DNA of 64,000 bases from Nilaparvata lugens (Eukaryota; Arthropoda; Insecta; Hemiptera; Delphacidae): NCBI RefSeq assembly GCF_014356525.2, contig NC_052506.1, positions 15,867,872 through 15,931,871 on the forward strand. Direction: 5' to 3'. The notes below the pieces were generated by a model. That model ran no database searches. It had not been told where the DNA came from and saw only the letters and a list, made by a program, of their open reading frames with translations. The translations under genes were made by a program, and so were the position numbers. Of this stretch, positions 13,901 through 23,770 are shown in pieces; within the stretch, counting starts at the first letter, position 1; each line of letters begins with the position of its first letter.

Positions 13901-16900
13901 CAAAGAATGACACAATAGAACTTTTGAACCTGACGTGCTCAAAAGAATTTGTGACAGGTAGTGACGGAAAAGAGGTGTAGAAATATAGTCAATGTATATA
14001 GACTGGTCGAGTGAGGGGTGGCCACCAGTGGCAACATTGCATTGGCCTTGAGAGACCCATTTTTGCTTGGTCAACTATAGTGAGTTCGAATCCCGCCGAT
14101 GGAATGGACGTTTGATCAACAACTCATCAAATCACCCACGCACTTTCCATTACAAACGCTCAGACTTTATTATGTTGACATCTTATTTTTGGTCGCAATA
14201 AAAAAATAAGGGATAGTCAACTAAATCAACGAAATGTTTCCACCAAATATCTAAAAACTAATAACTAAATCGTTGTCACGCGTAGATATTTTTTTATTGT
14301 TATTTTTTGTTGATATTTTTTATTATTATTGTTATTTTTTGTTAAAGGTAATTGAATTACTAATAACAATTGTTGGAATGGCGTTAGGGGAGCATTTTTC
14401 CTTATTTACAAACGTGTTGATGCTTTCGCCCGAATTGATTTGTATTCATATTGAATGAAAAAGACTAAGAAATTGTCAAAAAAACCACTGATTTATTGAT
14501 AATTAGAAAGACCGATTTCGGTTATTACACCATAAACTGTTTATCAGAGATTGACAATGGTGTAATAACCGAAACCGGTCTTTCTAATTATCAATAAATC
14601 AGTGGTTTTTTGACAATTTCTTAGTCTTTTTCATTCAATATGAATAATGACCACAATATCAACTTCTCAACTACACAAAAAGATTTGTATTCACTTATCA
14701 GTCCACTTGGAATAAATCTCAAACTACCTACCTTTCGCTCCCATCATTAAGAAAGTTCCAGTCCAGCCTTTCCATATTTGGCTTTTATTATTTATGGGAC
14801 TAATCTCACCTCACTTGACAGCTCTTTAACAAACAAAGTTCTATTGTAAGGCATTCTAGATATTCATTAATTTTTTCAACTTAAGACGTTTAAATTTTGT
14901 AACGAATGCATTCTTCTATAGCCTACTGTGTTCCTTTTTCAGAATCATAATAAATATCTGAGTGATGATGAGCTGACGACAATAAGGAATAATTTGCAAT
15001 TGAATGATACAAACGTTGACAACCAGCTCATCCTAACCGTATGGGAGCAGGTTTATCGGCGAAATTTCCTCAATTTGAGTCTGGCAAGAGCCTACGACTG
15101 TCGGAAGAGTTTCTATTTGTATCACGAAGGATTAGAATCAGAGGTAAGTTCCATTTGGGATTTTATTTTGATAATTTGTATATCTTATCTTAATTTATTA
15201 CATAATTTGTATTATATTCCTTTATTTTGTGAATTTGAATTCTCTATTATTTCAATGTTTTAATGGTCAATCAATATATTTCATAAAGTTCATGTGTTGA
15301 GTAACACGTATCATCTCATTCAAGGAAATCACAATAATATTATTATAAAACCAAGTTGAACTGAATAAAATATATTAGCTTTTTGTCCATCCTTCAAAGT
15401 TTGTATACTTTCCGCATTTTGTAAAATATCAATGAAGTACGATACTCATTTACATGAAATAATAACAACATCCGTTGTGTTATATATTATTCACTAAATA
15501 GTTTAACATTTATAAGTTGCCACTTTATTATGAAATATTTATTTAAACTGCTCTTTAGTCATAACATAATCTTTATTATTTGTATGTTGAGTCGAGTTGA
15601 AATTTGTGGTTTGTCTATCTAAATAGAACAAGACACATTGTGTTATTATTCCATTATGAAAAATTCTTTATTTCTGAAAACTTTATATTCTGATGTCGAA
15701 TTGTTATTGAGTTTTATTTTTGAATTTGCAGGTAGAATGTAGCGATGTGGTTCTTTTCTGGAGGATAGAACAAATGCTGAAAATTACAGCAAACGCTCTA
15801 AGACAACAAGTCATGAACAGAGAAGGTATTAAATTGAAATATTATTCGCTTCATTCCCTTAATTCCTGACGATAATCTAGCTTAAAACCACTTTTATATT
15901 AATTGTTTGTTTTTTCATAAAATTAAATATGTATCAACTAAATTCATTCTTATGTTTGATGTCAATAATATTATTAAAAAATCGATCGTTAAGTTGCTTT
16001 TATGTTCACTCTCAATGGGGAATTTAGATGAAAAAAATAATTATATTTCTATCTATTGTAGAATAATTTTCCTCCACCCACTCACTATCTAAAGTCGTAT
16101 TTTACTTTCTGGAGCAAAATATTGGAAAAACTAAAATAATACTTTTCCCAAAGTAAGGGACTTGGAGTAACTCCATTTACCACACATAGCTTGTGTGTGT
16201 CATATCTATGAGTGTTTACGTCTATTAAATTAACGTCAGTCATTGGAAATAGTTAGCGGGTTAAACGTTATGTTGGAAGAAGCTCTTTGAAGCAAATAAT
16301 CACGATAAAGAATAGATGACTAATATGTATTGTTATAAATTAAGATGGAGGAACATTGCTGTGTAATTCACGGGTCCAAAGTCCATAGATCCCATAGGGA
16401 ATGGGATTTTTTGTCCTTACCTTCACTCGAGTGACAACTGCATGTGCTTCTCAGGGAGACAATTGTTAACTTTATTCCCTAGATGTACAGTTAACTATTT
16501 TTCAAAACGCAATTTATGAATCAGGAGACTTCTATGTGATTTCTACAATGGCTCTTTCATACCTGGGAGTCCGATCTCATAAGATGTCAAATTATAGTGA
16601 GATTAACTGAAAAAAATCTTCAATAAATTATACCTGAAGTTTCAAACTTCGTTGTTTTGGAGATCAAATCATGTAGGTGTCGTGACGTTCTTCATACCTA
16701 GTTTCGTCTTTACCATAGACTTTTTGAATCAGGTGAGAAATTGAATACGTTCAAATGCTCTTTAATAAATAATTATTATTAAACGAAAATCTAATTACAG
16801 TACAGCATTTAATTTGGATTTTCGTTTAATGATAACTATATCGACTTTTGTCGCTTTATGAAAACTCCATGCATATCTCGTAAATTTGTTCCTGAATGTT

Positions 16901-19479
16901 GTTCTATAGTTTTAAATCAAGTGTTCTGAATAAAAATGTTGAGGCTCATTGACAACTCAAATTATATACTCAGGTGCCTTCCGAGTATGGCAAGTGTTTA
17001 TGTGAACTATCCAAGGACCCTATAAGATTTGAAAAACATCATTTAGGAAGAAATTCACAACATAACGTCTCAACACCAGCTTAGCTTAGAAGAGTCATGA
17101 TAAATTTCAAAAATTGGTTCAAGGTATTTGATGTATTGAGAATAAATAAATAAAGAACGTCACTTCTAAATTTATTCAAAAACATGTATAAAACTTAATG
17201 TGTGCAATTTCATTTTTAAACATAATAAAAACTTCTGATCCATAAAATTAGTTTGATTCAACGCATGTTTAAATTTCATCAATTGTGTAAAAAATGTAAT
17301 GCTACTGCCAGAGCATTTTTGAATTTTCACTTCATAAAAATAATTTGTCATACATTTTCAGCCCAAAGGTTAGACAAAGAAATAAAAGAAGTTCTAGAAG
17401 AATACAGCAGAGATCCAGAGAAGAAACGAGCTTTACTTCAAGGAAGACGCGTGGAATTGGCCGAGGAATTGAGTGAGTACAAATATAATTATTGAACATT
17501 TCCTATCCTATTCAGTCGTTTTGACTATCGTATTCAGCAGTTACAAATTATCGTTTTAGCTGATAACTGGCAACTATAATAAATTCTATTAGTAAATCAA
17601 TAAGGGTACAACCATACTGGAAGTGAAGCGGAGTGTGGCGTAGCGTGGCCAGAGCGTTCATGAAACACACTGGAAGCGTCTAGAAAATGGCGTTGTCCAA
17701 GTTTGCACGGTCATTACTTTGTGAAAACAATTACTTAAAGTATTGGATTTTAATTGAATAGACTTAGAACGTTGTCAAAACGTTCAAATATTTCACAACA
17801 TCTAACACTACAAACTTAATTATTGGATTTTAGCTAAGCCTGCTAGGGCAGAGTGGGTTAATGAAATTAACTTGAATCGTAGACTTTTTGGTGAATATCA
17901 CCATCTGTTTAATGTTTTAAGAAAGAATGAGTCTCGATTTTTCAAGTACATGCGAATGTCAACTTCAACCTTTGATTACATTTTAACAAGAGTAAAGCCT
18001 GATGAGGAAAAACAAGTCACTAATAATTAGAATTTTAATTCCAATTATTGGAGGAATCCAGTATCTGCTGAAGATTGAGTGGAATATTTCTAATAATTTA
18101 TTAATTCAAGCCATCTAAATTTGAAATTTATAGTTTTCATGTTTATTTTGGACTAAAATTTTATAAAAATTGTACACTTGAAATTTAACTTTTCTTGGAC
18201 TTTGTCGCCTATAAATTTGGAAGAAACATAGCTCAAGGACTACCTTATTATTTTATCAACCAATGTTATTACATAAGTCTCAATTTTATTGTAAATAAAT
18301 AAATGAGGTAACCATATTTCAAAGAAATTTGAATGAAATGGATTAGAATAGCCTTACTTTTGATTTCAAAGTGCAATAGATGAATGTTTTCTTTTAAATA
18401 CAAATAATACACATTACAGGGGAATTTGGGCAAACATTAAATGTAATATACTAGTGTACTAGATGGTAGTAGAAAATGTAGTAGAACAAGTGCATTATTA
18501 TGTACAAGAGTAGACTACGAAGACGTAGCCTACATTAGTAGGGCACTCGAACTTTGAAGCTCCGCTCGTAGACGCTCCAAAGAACAAACCAGCTTGATCT
18601 AAAGTTTGACGCCATGCTCCGCTCCGCTCTGCGAGTAGACGCTTCCAGTGTGTTTTAGCTCATTACTTAACATGATATTGTTCACGACGCTCCTTGCCGT
18701 CACGTCACGCTCCGATTTCAGTGTGGTTGTACCCTTAGTGAATTCATAAACTTGAGAATTGAGCCAGATACAAGATGATATGCTAATATCAGTGGGATGA
18801 CGTAGTGTTTAGGTTTAGAATATTACCAAGTTGTACACGAGATCTCGATAATTAATTTCGTTGTCTAGTTTTATCATCCATATTATCTCACTAAAAATTA
18901 CAAACAAATACTAATCACTACAAATAATGAACAAAGGTTTTGTTCATTAGTTGATTAGAAAAAGGAACAGCTACTTAAGTTGTGGGTGTTGATGATCTTT
19001 GAGATTGGATAATATTGAGGAATTTTTATATTTATTTTTATAATTCATTAAGTTCTTCCAATATCTCTCTGTTCTCAATCTTAAATCATCAGTTGATGGA
19101 ATTGCAGTCTTGATAAATTATGGTGTCTTGATGAACGTGAAGGGAAATGGCAAATAATGGACCTTTGTAAATCAGAAATATTTTTTATAAGGCGGTTAAA
19201 TTACTTGAGATTAAGCACCGTTTGTCATTGGATCTTGTGCAACTGGCCAATTCAATTTTGTTTGGTCAATAAAAACCGTTCAATGTTAATGGACTCTCTA
19301 GGTATGTGAAATGGTTATGCATCATTGGGGGGCTCTCAATTGTTGTCCTTTATAAATGTTTGTGTATACACCAAATTGATTGCATTTATCATTTGTTTTT
19401 TACAGAACATGTGAAGAGGATACAAGAAAAACTAGAAGAATTCATTCAAGCTCTGAATAAAGAAAAGAAAGAATACTGA
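1998..19479 (+). CDS. OPA1: OPA1, mitochondrial inner-membrane dynamin-like GTPase (3' 15 exons)
   Basis: OPA1 drives fusion of the mitochondrial inner membrane and shapes cristae. Fifteen exons are visible: 1998-2152, 3736-3899, 4382-4520, 5088-5216, 6485-6715, 7771-7916, 8297-8455, 9485-9672, 11010-11225, 11601-11720, 12443-12580, 14943-15143, 15732-15825, 17362-17472 and 19406-19479, all with AG/GT borders. They encode about 753 residues: a coiled coil (first exon), then the GTPase domain with P-loop GDQSAGKTS, switch I region [13 protein letters not shown] and TKVD, then the middle domain, membrane-binding paddle and C-terminal effector region ending KEKKEY-stop. The 5' exons for the mitochondrial presequence, transmembrane segment and start codon lie outside the window or were not found. 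One extra T at 11027 shifts the frame inside the ninth visible exon; without it the summed exons are an exact multiple of three. Identification is very secure; the functional state is uncertain because of that base. Confidence 0.96.
2177..2935 (-). mobile_element. Internally deleted mariner-type DNA transposon in an OPA1 intron
   Basis: The ends are inverted repeats of about 35 bp beginning AGGGAGTTTCAAAATGTTCTTC and lie next to TA dinucleotides, as expected for Tc1/mariner. On the minus strand, 2760-2535 reads as the N-terminal helix-turn-helix part of a transposase ([19 protein letters not shown]) and 2529-2284 reads as the C-terminal part with [11 protein letters not shown] and [10 protein letters not shown]. 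The catalytic middle is deleted and the N-terminal part contains stops. It is a dead, non-autonomous derivative. Confidence 0.85.
5391..5520. mobile_element. Short TIR element (MITE), OPA1 intron
   Basis: The left end reads ATTATTATTGAACGAAAATCC and the right end reads GGATTTTCTTTTAATAATAA, its reverse complement with few changes. The inner motif TTTACAGCATTTAA precedes the right end. The same terminal sequence recurs at 16771-16838 and 63527-63573, which marks a dispersed family without coding capacity. Confidence 0.6.
6230..6400 (+). repeat. Probable LINE 3' tail
   Basis: The segment ends in AATAAAAGACATTTATCTATC, an AATAAA motif followed by a short simple repeat, as in the 3' ends of truncated non-LTR elements. 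There is no coding capacity. This is a weak call from sequence style alone. Confidence 0.3.
6898..7215 (+). pseudogene. Non-LTR retrotransposon ORF2 C-terminal tail fragment
   Basis: The open frame contains [16 protein letters not shown], then [12 protein letters not shown] and PLYSLSDFL. This is the familiar end of insect LINE reverse-transcriptase proteins (F-N-x-LP, FK-x-x-LK, YS-x-x-EFL). The rest of the element is missing, so it is a 5'-truncated dead copy lying in the intron between OPA1 exons 6485-6715 and 7771-7916. Confidence 0.6.
8695..8815 (+). repeat. LINE 3' tail related to the one at 58.7 kb
   Basis: The text GGAACAGTTTTGGGC, then GCCTGTTGTGCCTTTCC, and the terminal (AATA)n match the 3' part of the repeats at 58720-58810 and 60410-60500 (GAAACAGTTTTGGGC, GCCTGTTAGTCCTTCC, AATAAATAAATAA). 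It is a short truncated copy within an OPA1 intron. Confidence 0.5.
9826..10251. mobile_element. Modular palindromic element flanked by a 10-bp direct repeat
   Basis: About 426 bp are built almost entirely from permutations of a few short words in both orientations: CGATTAGACCAGGT, CGATTACACCAGGT, CGATTAACCCAGTAG, CTAAACGA and GGAATGCTTCGATTAACC. The outer ends form an imperfect inverted repeat. The direct repeat AATAAATTGG stands at 9816-9825 and 10252-10261, consistent with a target-site duplication. There is no open frame of note. I do not recognise the family. Confidence 0.65.
12898..12965. repeat. Short dispersed repeat, copy 1
   Basis: The sequence around TTCATTTATTGTAAAA then TCTGACTGCTAGTCGTT and AGCAAAAAGTGAT is shared with 30697-30763 in the same orientation, with few mismatches. 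It is a small repeat of unknown class. TGACTGCTAGTC has partial dyad symmetry. Confidence 0.55.
13300..14230 (+). mobile_element. tRNA-derived SINE split by an inserted TIR element
   Basis: GTTGCTAGTGGTCAGGAGCG at 13313-13332 resembles a tRNA-type A box region and GAGTTCGAATCCCGCCG at 14082-14098 is a strong B box (GGTTCGAATCC type). They are about 750 bp apart, whereas a tRNA-derived SINE head has them about 50 bp apart. The TIR element at 13359-14079 accounts exactly for the excess. The body after the B box runs to roughly 14230. No tRNA gene is present. Confidence 0.5.
13359..14079. mobile_element. TIR element inserted in the SINE
   Basis: The left end (GTTGGCCAAACGAAAATGGG, then TCCCTCAAGG) and the right end are about 35-bp imperfect inverted repeats. 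TATA flanks both sides (ggtTATAG on the left, aacTATAG on the right) and is a candidate target-site duplication. No transposase frame is seen, so this is a non-autonomous element. Confidence 0.55.
14444..14646. mobile_element. Near-perfect foldback element (hairpin MITE)
   Basis: Two arms of about 90 bp (14444-14533 and 14557-14646) are almost exact reverse complements around a loop of about 23 bp. Arm words include GAATGAAAAAGACTAAGAAA, AACCACTGATTTATTGATAA and CGGTTATTACACCAT. The transcript would form a long, stable hairpin inside OPA1 pre-mRNA. Confidence 0.8.
16771..16838. mobile_element. Compact copy of the 5391-5520 MITE family
   Basis: TTATTAAACGAAAATCTAATT on the left and AATTTGGATTTTCGTTTAAT on the right are inverted repeats. 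The inner ACAGCATTTAATT motif is shared with 5391-5520 and 63527-63573. Confidence 0.6.
17603..18739 (+). mobile_element. PIF/Harbinger-type transposon remnant
   Basis: The ends are inverted repeats: TAAGGGTACAACCATACTGG on the left and its near complement CAGTGTGGTTGTACCCTTA on the right. GC-rich subterminal repeats (AGCGGAGTG..., TCCGCTCCGCTC..., CACACTGGAAGCGTC) lie inside each end. The frame 17842-18030 reads like the start of a Harbinger-type transposase: [18 protein letters not shown], then [15 protein letters not shown]. It then stops, with a shifted continuation ([11 protein letters not shown]) just after. The DDE catalytic part is missing. This is a dead derivative in the OPA1 intron. 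Confidence 0.75.
17842..18030 (+). pseudogene. Harbinger-type transposase N-terminal remnant
   Basis: About 62 residues in frame show the conserved order W-V-N-E-I-N, R-x-x-F-G-E-Y/F-H-x-L, F-F-x-Y-x-R-M-S and F-D-x-I/L. In intact proteins these lie before the catalytic domain. The frame ends at TAG (18028-18030) and similarity continues in another frame for about 14 residues. It is non-functional. Confidence 0.7.
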
Positions 19480-20865
19480 GTGTTCACGTTGGGAATAACC
19501 TCTTCACTTGAAAGCGATCTGAGCCCCAGTAGAAGCTGGTACTTTCCACTAGCCTAGGAGCAAAGACAAGGTGCTTGATAAGATGACAACGATCTGAATG
19601 ATCTCATCTTAGTGAGCATAAACTCTCCTTATCTTCACCATAAATAATTAAGTTATTGTTGATTTTGCTGTGAAGACGAGGAATGAGTTTGTGATTTAAA
19701 GAGCTAATTCAAGACACTGTATTGTTAAGTAATGCAACCCAAACTATAGAAATGCAATATTTGCAATTTTAGGGTTTCTTAGATCTGGAAGTGCATTGTC
19801 GTAAATGTATTTTTCTCAACGAAAAATTTGGACCTCCTTCAAGATGTACATAGTCTGATTTCATCTATTCAACGTCTTATTTCTTAAAAAAGTCAATGAT
19901 TTGTATTACTCGCTGATTAATGAACCATGTGGATTTCTCATGACTAGTCATTGATATTTTTAAAAAACCTAGCAAGATTGTATAAAAATAATCATGCAAC
20001 AGTTACTTGTTATCGCTAATAGCCTACTGTTATTGCAAATGAACTTGTATTTTAAATTATGAGCAGTAAACAATATACTCACTATGATCGCTTCAATATT
20101 TTTTGCATTTTCAAGATACTAATGATTTCTTAGTTCTTCTTGAGCAGCATAATTCATTACGAGCTAATTAGAATATTTTGCAAAGAAAACTTTATTTTAA
20201 TCCCTCGAATTGTTCATTATGTACAGACCGTGATTGAAAAGTATGAGTAGATTAAATAATTTTAGTAGTTATTTTGCTAGCTGGCTAAAGGATAAATCAG
20301 AACTCGGACTGCTATTGTTTACCCGTATAAAATGTATCCATGAACGTCACGAACATTTTTAATCCGAATTCCAAAACCTGTTAAGTTTTTTATTAGTTTC
20401 TACAATCCTGAATTTATATAATTCTGTTATCGTTATGCTTCTACTGTTTACGTTGTAATTTAAATGCCTTGATAATGATAGCTGTGTAATGGCGAATTCA
20501 CCTTGCAGGGACTCAAATTTGAATTATTTTGGATGTATTTAATTTATCGTTTCTGAAAATATTTTCAATTTTTTGAGTAAGAATTCAGTAAAAACAGGTT
20601 ATATAGAAGTAACAGAACTATTGACCCCTTATTGTATTTTCTTCACAAGAAGGAATTCGAAATGAATTTCAGTACTGTATCTGAATTTTTCCAGTCTCAA
20701 TGTAAAAGCTATTTATCATTATTCCTATTGTTGTTTTTGGAAAAACTGAAATATTCTTTGCCAAATTGTGTCATTGTATCAAATTTATCATAGCTTTAAT
20801 TTATTTTTCAGCGAAGAAATTCATCAGCCGTTCTTATCTAAATTGAATTTGTTTATTGCTATCAA

Positions 20866-20871
20866 AATAAA
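20866..20871 (+). terminator. Candidate OPA1 poly(A) signal
   Basis: An AATAAA motif lies about 1.4 kb after the OPA1 stop at 19479. The intervening AT-rich DNA has no coding frame and is probably the 3' UTR. Other cryptic signals cannot be excluded. Confidence 0.4.
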
Positions 20872-21499
20872 TTGAGATAGTGACGTTATTTGGTGGTCTT
20901 TTCTACCTTATCAAATAGATTTAAATCAGACTTGAAAATCCTCTAGTAAGTTACTGGTGAATTTTCAATAAGAAATTCATTTGCAAGCTCACAAAAGCCA
21001 GATGCATTAAATTATCTATGATCAATTAATTAATTGGAGTATAATATCATCAATAAACATAATTTTGACTTTGGAGAACAAAATGATTTCGATTAATTGG
21101 AAGATCAATTTCAACTGGATAAATCCGTAATTGATTTCCTCATTCTGCTATAAAATAATAAAAAACTTTGATTGATGCATCAATCAAATCCATCCATTAA
21201 GGATGCCTTTCGCAATGTATCATCGAGAAATTTTAGTCATCTACTAAAATCCTGATTTTATTTTCAATTCCACTTTATTATTGAAGGTTAAAGGACTGAA
21301 GTTTCACCAGTACAGCTGATAACTGAAGATCTGTTGGTTTCAGAACGAATCAGCAATCCTGTTAATTGAATAAAAAAGTGGAATTGGCAATAAAGTCAAT
21401 GTTTTTTTATAAAATTTTAATAGGAATTGATATTGTGGAATTAATTGAATTGATTAATTAATCCATAATTGAAAAAAAAAACAGTTTTATTTTTGGCAC

Positions 21500-23455
21500 A
21501 TTCGCATTTATTAAAGAAAAAAAAGTTGTAATATATCAAAAGGCGTTGAACCACTGATATCCCCAAATTCATTTAACAGTTACTGTGTTGAGTCCGTTGA
21601 TAGGGTTAAAAGAGAGATTGTCAAACCTGATATATCAGTAAAAGATTGTATTAATAAAGTTAATGTTAGGCTAAATAGGTGTTTCGAGTGGAGACCTGTC
21701 ACAATAATTGATGTTTTAAAGGCAGCAAAACAGTTAAATAACTCTTACAGCTATGATTATTATAACATGTCGAACAATTTTTTGAAAAAAATAATACCTC
21801 ACATTGTGCAACCACTGACCGCATGCATAAACAGAATATTGCAAGAGGGGAAATTCCCTGAGGAACTTAAAATATCAAAGGTGTGCCCTATTTTCAAAAA
21901 GGGGTCTAAAGATAAACCAGAGAGCTATCGTCTTGTGTCATTGGTGCCTGTTCTTTCTAAACTTATTGAAATAATAATATGTGAGCAAGTTGTTGTATTT
22001 TTGGAGGAAAATAACTTATTATCAGGAGTTCAGTTCGGCTTTAGAAAAGGCAAAGCAACTGTTGATGCAGTTGAGGGTTTGGTCCGTGACATTTTGCAGG
22101 CATTTGAAAATAGGTCTTATGCACAGGTTACATTCTGTGACTTAAGCAAAGCATTTGACTGCGTCGACCAAGGTGACTTGATAGAGAAACTTCATTATTA
22201 CGGTTTTCGGGGAGTTTCTCTAACACTATTTGAGTCTTACCTGAAGAATAGAAAGCAGACCGTCTGCGTCAATGGAGAGTGGTCTGATGTAATTTTCCTG
22301 AAGTATGGCATACCTCAAGGATCCGTCCTGGGTCCTCTATTATTCCTTATAAGTATCAATGATTTGCCTCACAATGTTTCGAGCAGAGCAGTATTATATG
22401 CGGATGATACTACCTTTTTGAATGTCTCTAATGATATAGCTAAGCTCTCAAATGTTGTTAATAACTCACTTGATGAAGCAGGAGCCTGGTTCAGAGCAAA
22501 TGGATATCTTTTAAATGCTAATAAGACTGAAAATGTCATATTTAGTCTGAGACCATATGATAATGAATATACTCAGCAGGATATTGTAAATAATGTTAAA
22601 TTTTTAGGGGTACACATTGATCATCAACTGACCTGGGGAAAACACATTGATTATTTAAAAGCTAGGCTTTCAAGAGTCATCTATCTCATTGGACGTCTGA
22701 AGCAATGTGTGACTCCACATAGTGTGAGAATGGCTTACTTTGCGTTTTTTCAGTCCCTTATTAAATACTGTCTTCTTGTATGGGGCAATTCTCCGAGGGT
22801 TGCAGAGATATTGAGGTTGCAAAAGAAAGTTGTTAGAATTATCAATGCTTCAGGTCCCTTGGATCACTGTAAGCCTATATTTATAAAATTGAATATTAAG
22901 ACTGTCATCAATCTTTATATCTTTGAACTTGCTGCTTACTCTTTAAAGAAATTACCAGAAACAACTCTTAATGAACATGTCCACTCACACAGCACACGTA
23001 ATAGGGGTAGAATGAATTTCCAATATTGCAGATTAAGTAAATCTCTTAATAGTCACTGTATAATGTACAAAAAGGTTTACAATAGTTTGTTGGGGTCCAT
23101 TAACAAATATGATAATATGACTTTTCTCAATAAACTGGATATTTGGCTGAGTGAAAATCCTTTCTATGACATTGAGGAATTCTTTGAGCATCCACATATA
23201 ATTATTTAGTGTTAAGTATTAGAAGTGCTGAAGTGTTGTTTCAGTCAATTCTGTTATTCAATTCCAAATTTTATTGTCTGTCCTGGTGTTATTTTTAAAG
23301 TTTATTTATTTTTAATGTTTAAATTCTATATATATTATGTTTTTATTCATCTCGGCTTTAGACTAAGGACTATGCTCCGTTTTCATGACTTTGTCAATAC
23401 ATGTATAATTGTGAACGACAATAAAAACATTTGATTTGATTTGATTTGATTAGAT
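21500..23455 (+). mobile_element. 5'-truncated non-LTR retrotransposon (LINE)
   Basis: The reverse-transcriptase frame is open upstream of its first ATG back to about 21500, where the element appears to be cut off, as is typical of LINE truncation. The 3' end has AATAAA and a (TTTGA)n tail at about 23430-23455, a tail style of Jockey/CR1-like insect LINEs. No ORF1 or endonuclease part is present. Confidence 0.85.
21767..23209 (+). CDS. LINE reverse transcriptase (partial ORF2)
   Basis: The 480-residue frame from the first ATG contains the reverse-transcriptase motifs in order: KVCPIFKKGSKDKPESYR, FGFRKGKATVDAV, FCDLSKAFDCV (first catalytic Asp), GIPQGSVLGPLLFLI, YADDTTFL (catalytic YADD) and KFLGVHID, then a thumb and C-terminal region ending in PFYDIEEFF. 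In-frame coding continues upstream of the ATG to about 21500, so the ATG is not a true start and the N-terminal endonuclease is missing. The frame has no internal stop, which implies a fairly recent insertion. It would make cDNA from its own RNA by target-primed reverse transcription if complete; this copy cannot be autonomous. Confidence 0.9.
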   Translation: MSNNFLKKIIPHIVQPLTACINRILQEGKFPEELKISKVCPIFKKGSKDKPESYRLVSLVPVLSKLIEIIICEQVVVFLEENNLLSGVQFGFRKGKATVDAVEGLVRDILQAFENRSYAQVTFCDLSKAFDCVDQGDLIEKLHYYGFRGVSLTLFESYLKNRKQTVCVNGEWSDVIFLKYGIPQGSVLGPLLFLISINDLPHNVSSRAVLYADDTTFLNVSNDIAKLSNVVNNSLDEAGAWFRANGYLLNANKTENVIFSLRPYDNEYTQQDIVNNVKFLGVHIDHQLTWGKHIDYLKARLSRVIYLIGRLKQCVTPHSVRMAYFAFFQSLIKYCLLVWGNSPRVAEILRLQKKVVRIINASGPLDHCKPIFIKLNIKTVINLYIFELAAYSLKKLPETTLNEHVHSHSTRNRGRMNFQYCRLSKSLNSHCIMYKKVYNSLLGSINKYDNMTFLNKLDIWLSENPFYDIEEFFEHPHIII

Positions 23456-23700
23456 TTGTTGTCAGGACTGCAGTTTCGTGTTGCAACCAACACATATACA
23501 GCTGAAGTTGTAGAATAAATCTGATAAATGTGGATGTGACAAAAATTAAACTGTATTTTTCAGTTATGGAAAACTTCCACAATATTAATCAAATTAATTC
23601 ATATCAATTTTCAATCAAATTTTATTGTTTGGTAAATAATTGAAATTGTAAACATCTTTGTAATCGAGCATCCTCAGCTCTCACACAATTCAATGTAGAA

Positions 23701-23706
23701 TTTATT
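23701..23706 (-). terminator. Poly(A) signal of the pyruvate-kinase-like gene
   Basis: TTTATT on the plus strand gives AATAAA on the minus strand, 65 bases after the minus-strand stop codon at 23771. Confidence 0.5.
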
Positions 23707-23770
23707 GTTAACTTGAGAGAGTTGGCAACATGATAACACAAGAGAATGAAATGTTTTACAAGAACAGTAA

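Noticed and set aside
14080..14100. tRNA gene suggested by a B box
   Set aside because: No cloverleaf can be formed locally; the A box lies 750 bp away across an inserted element, which fits a SINE.
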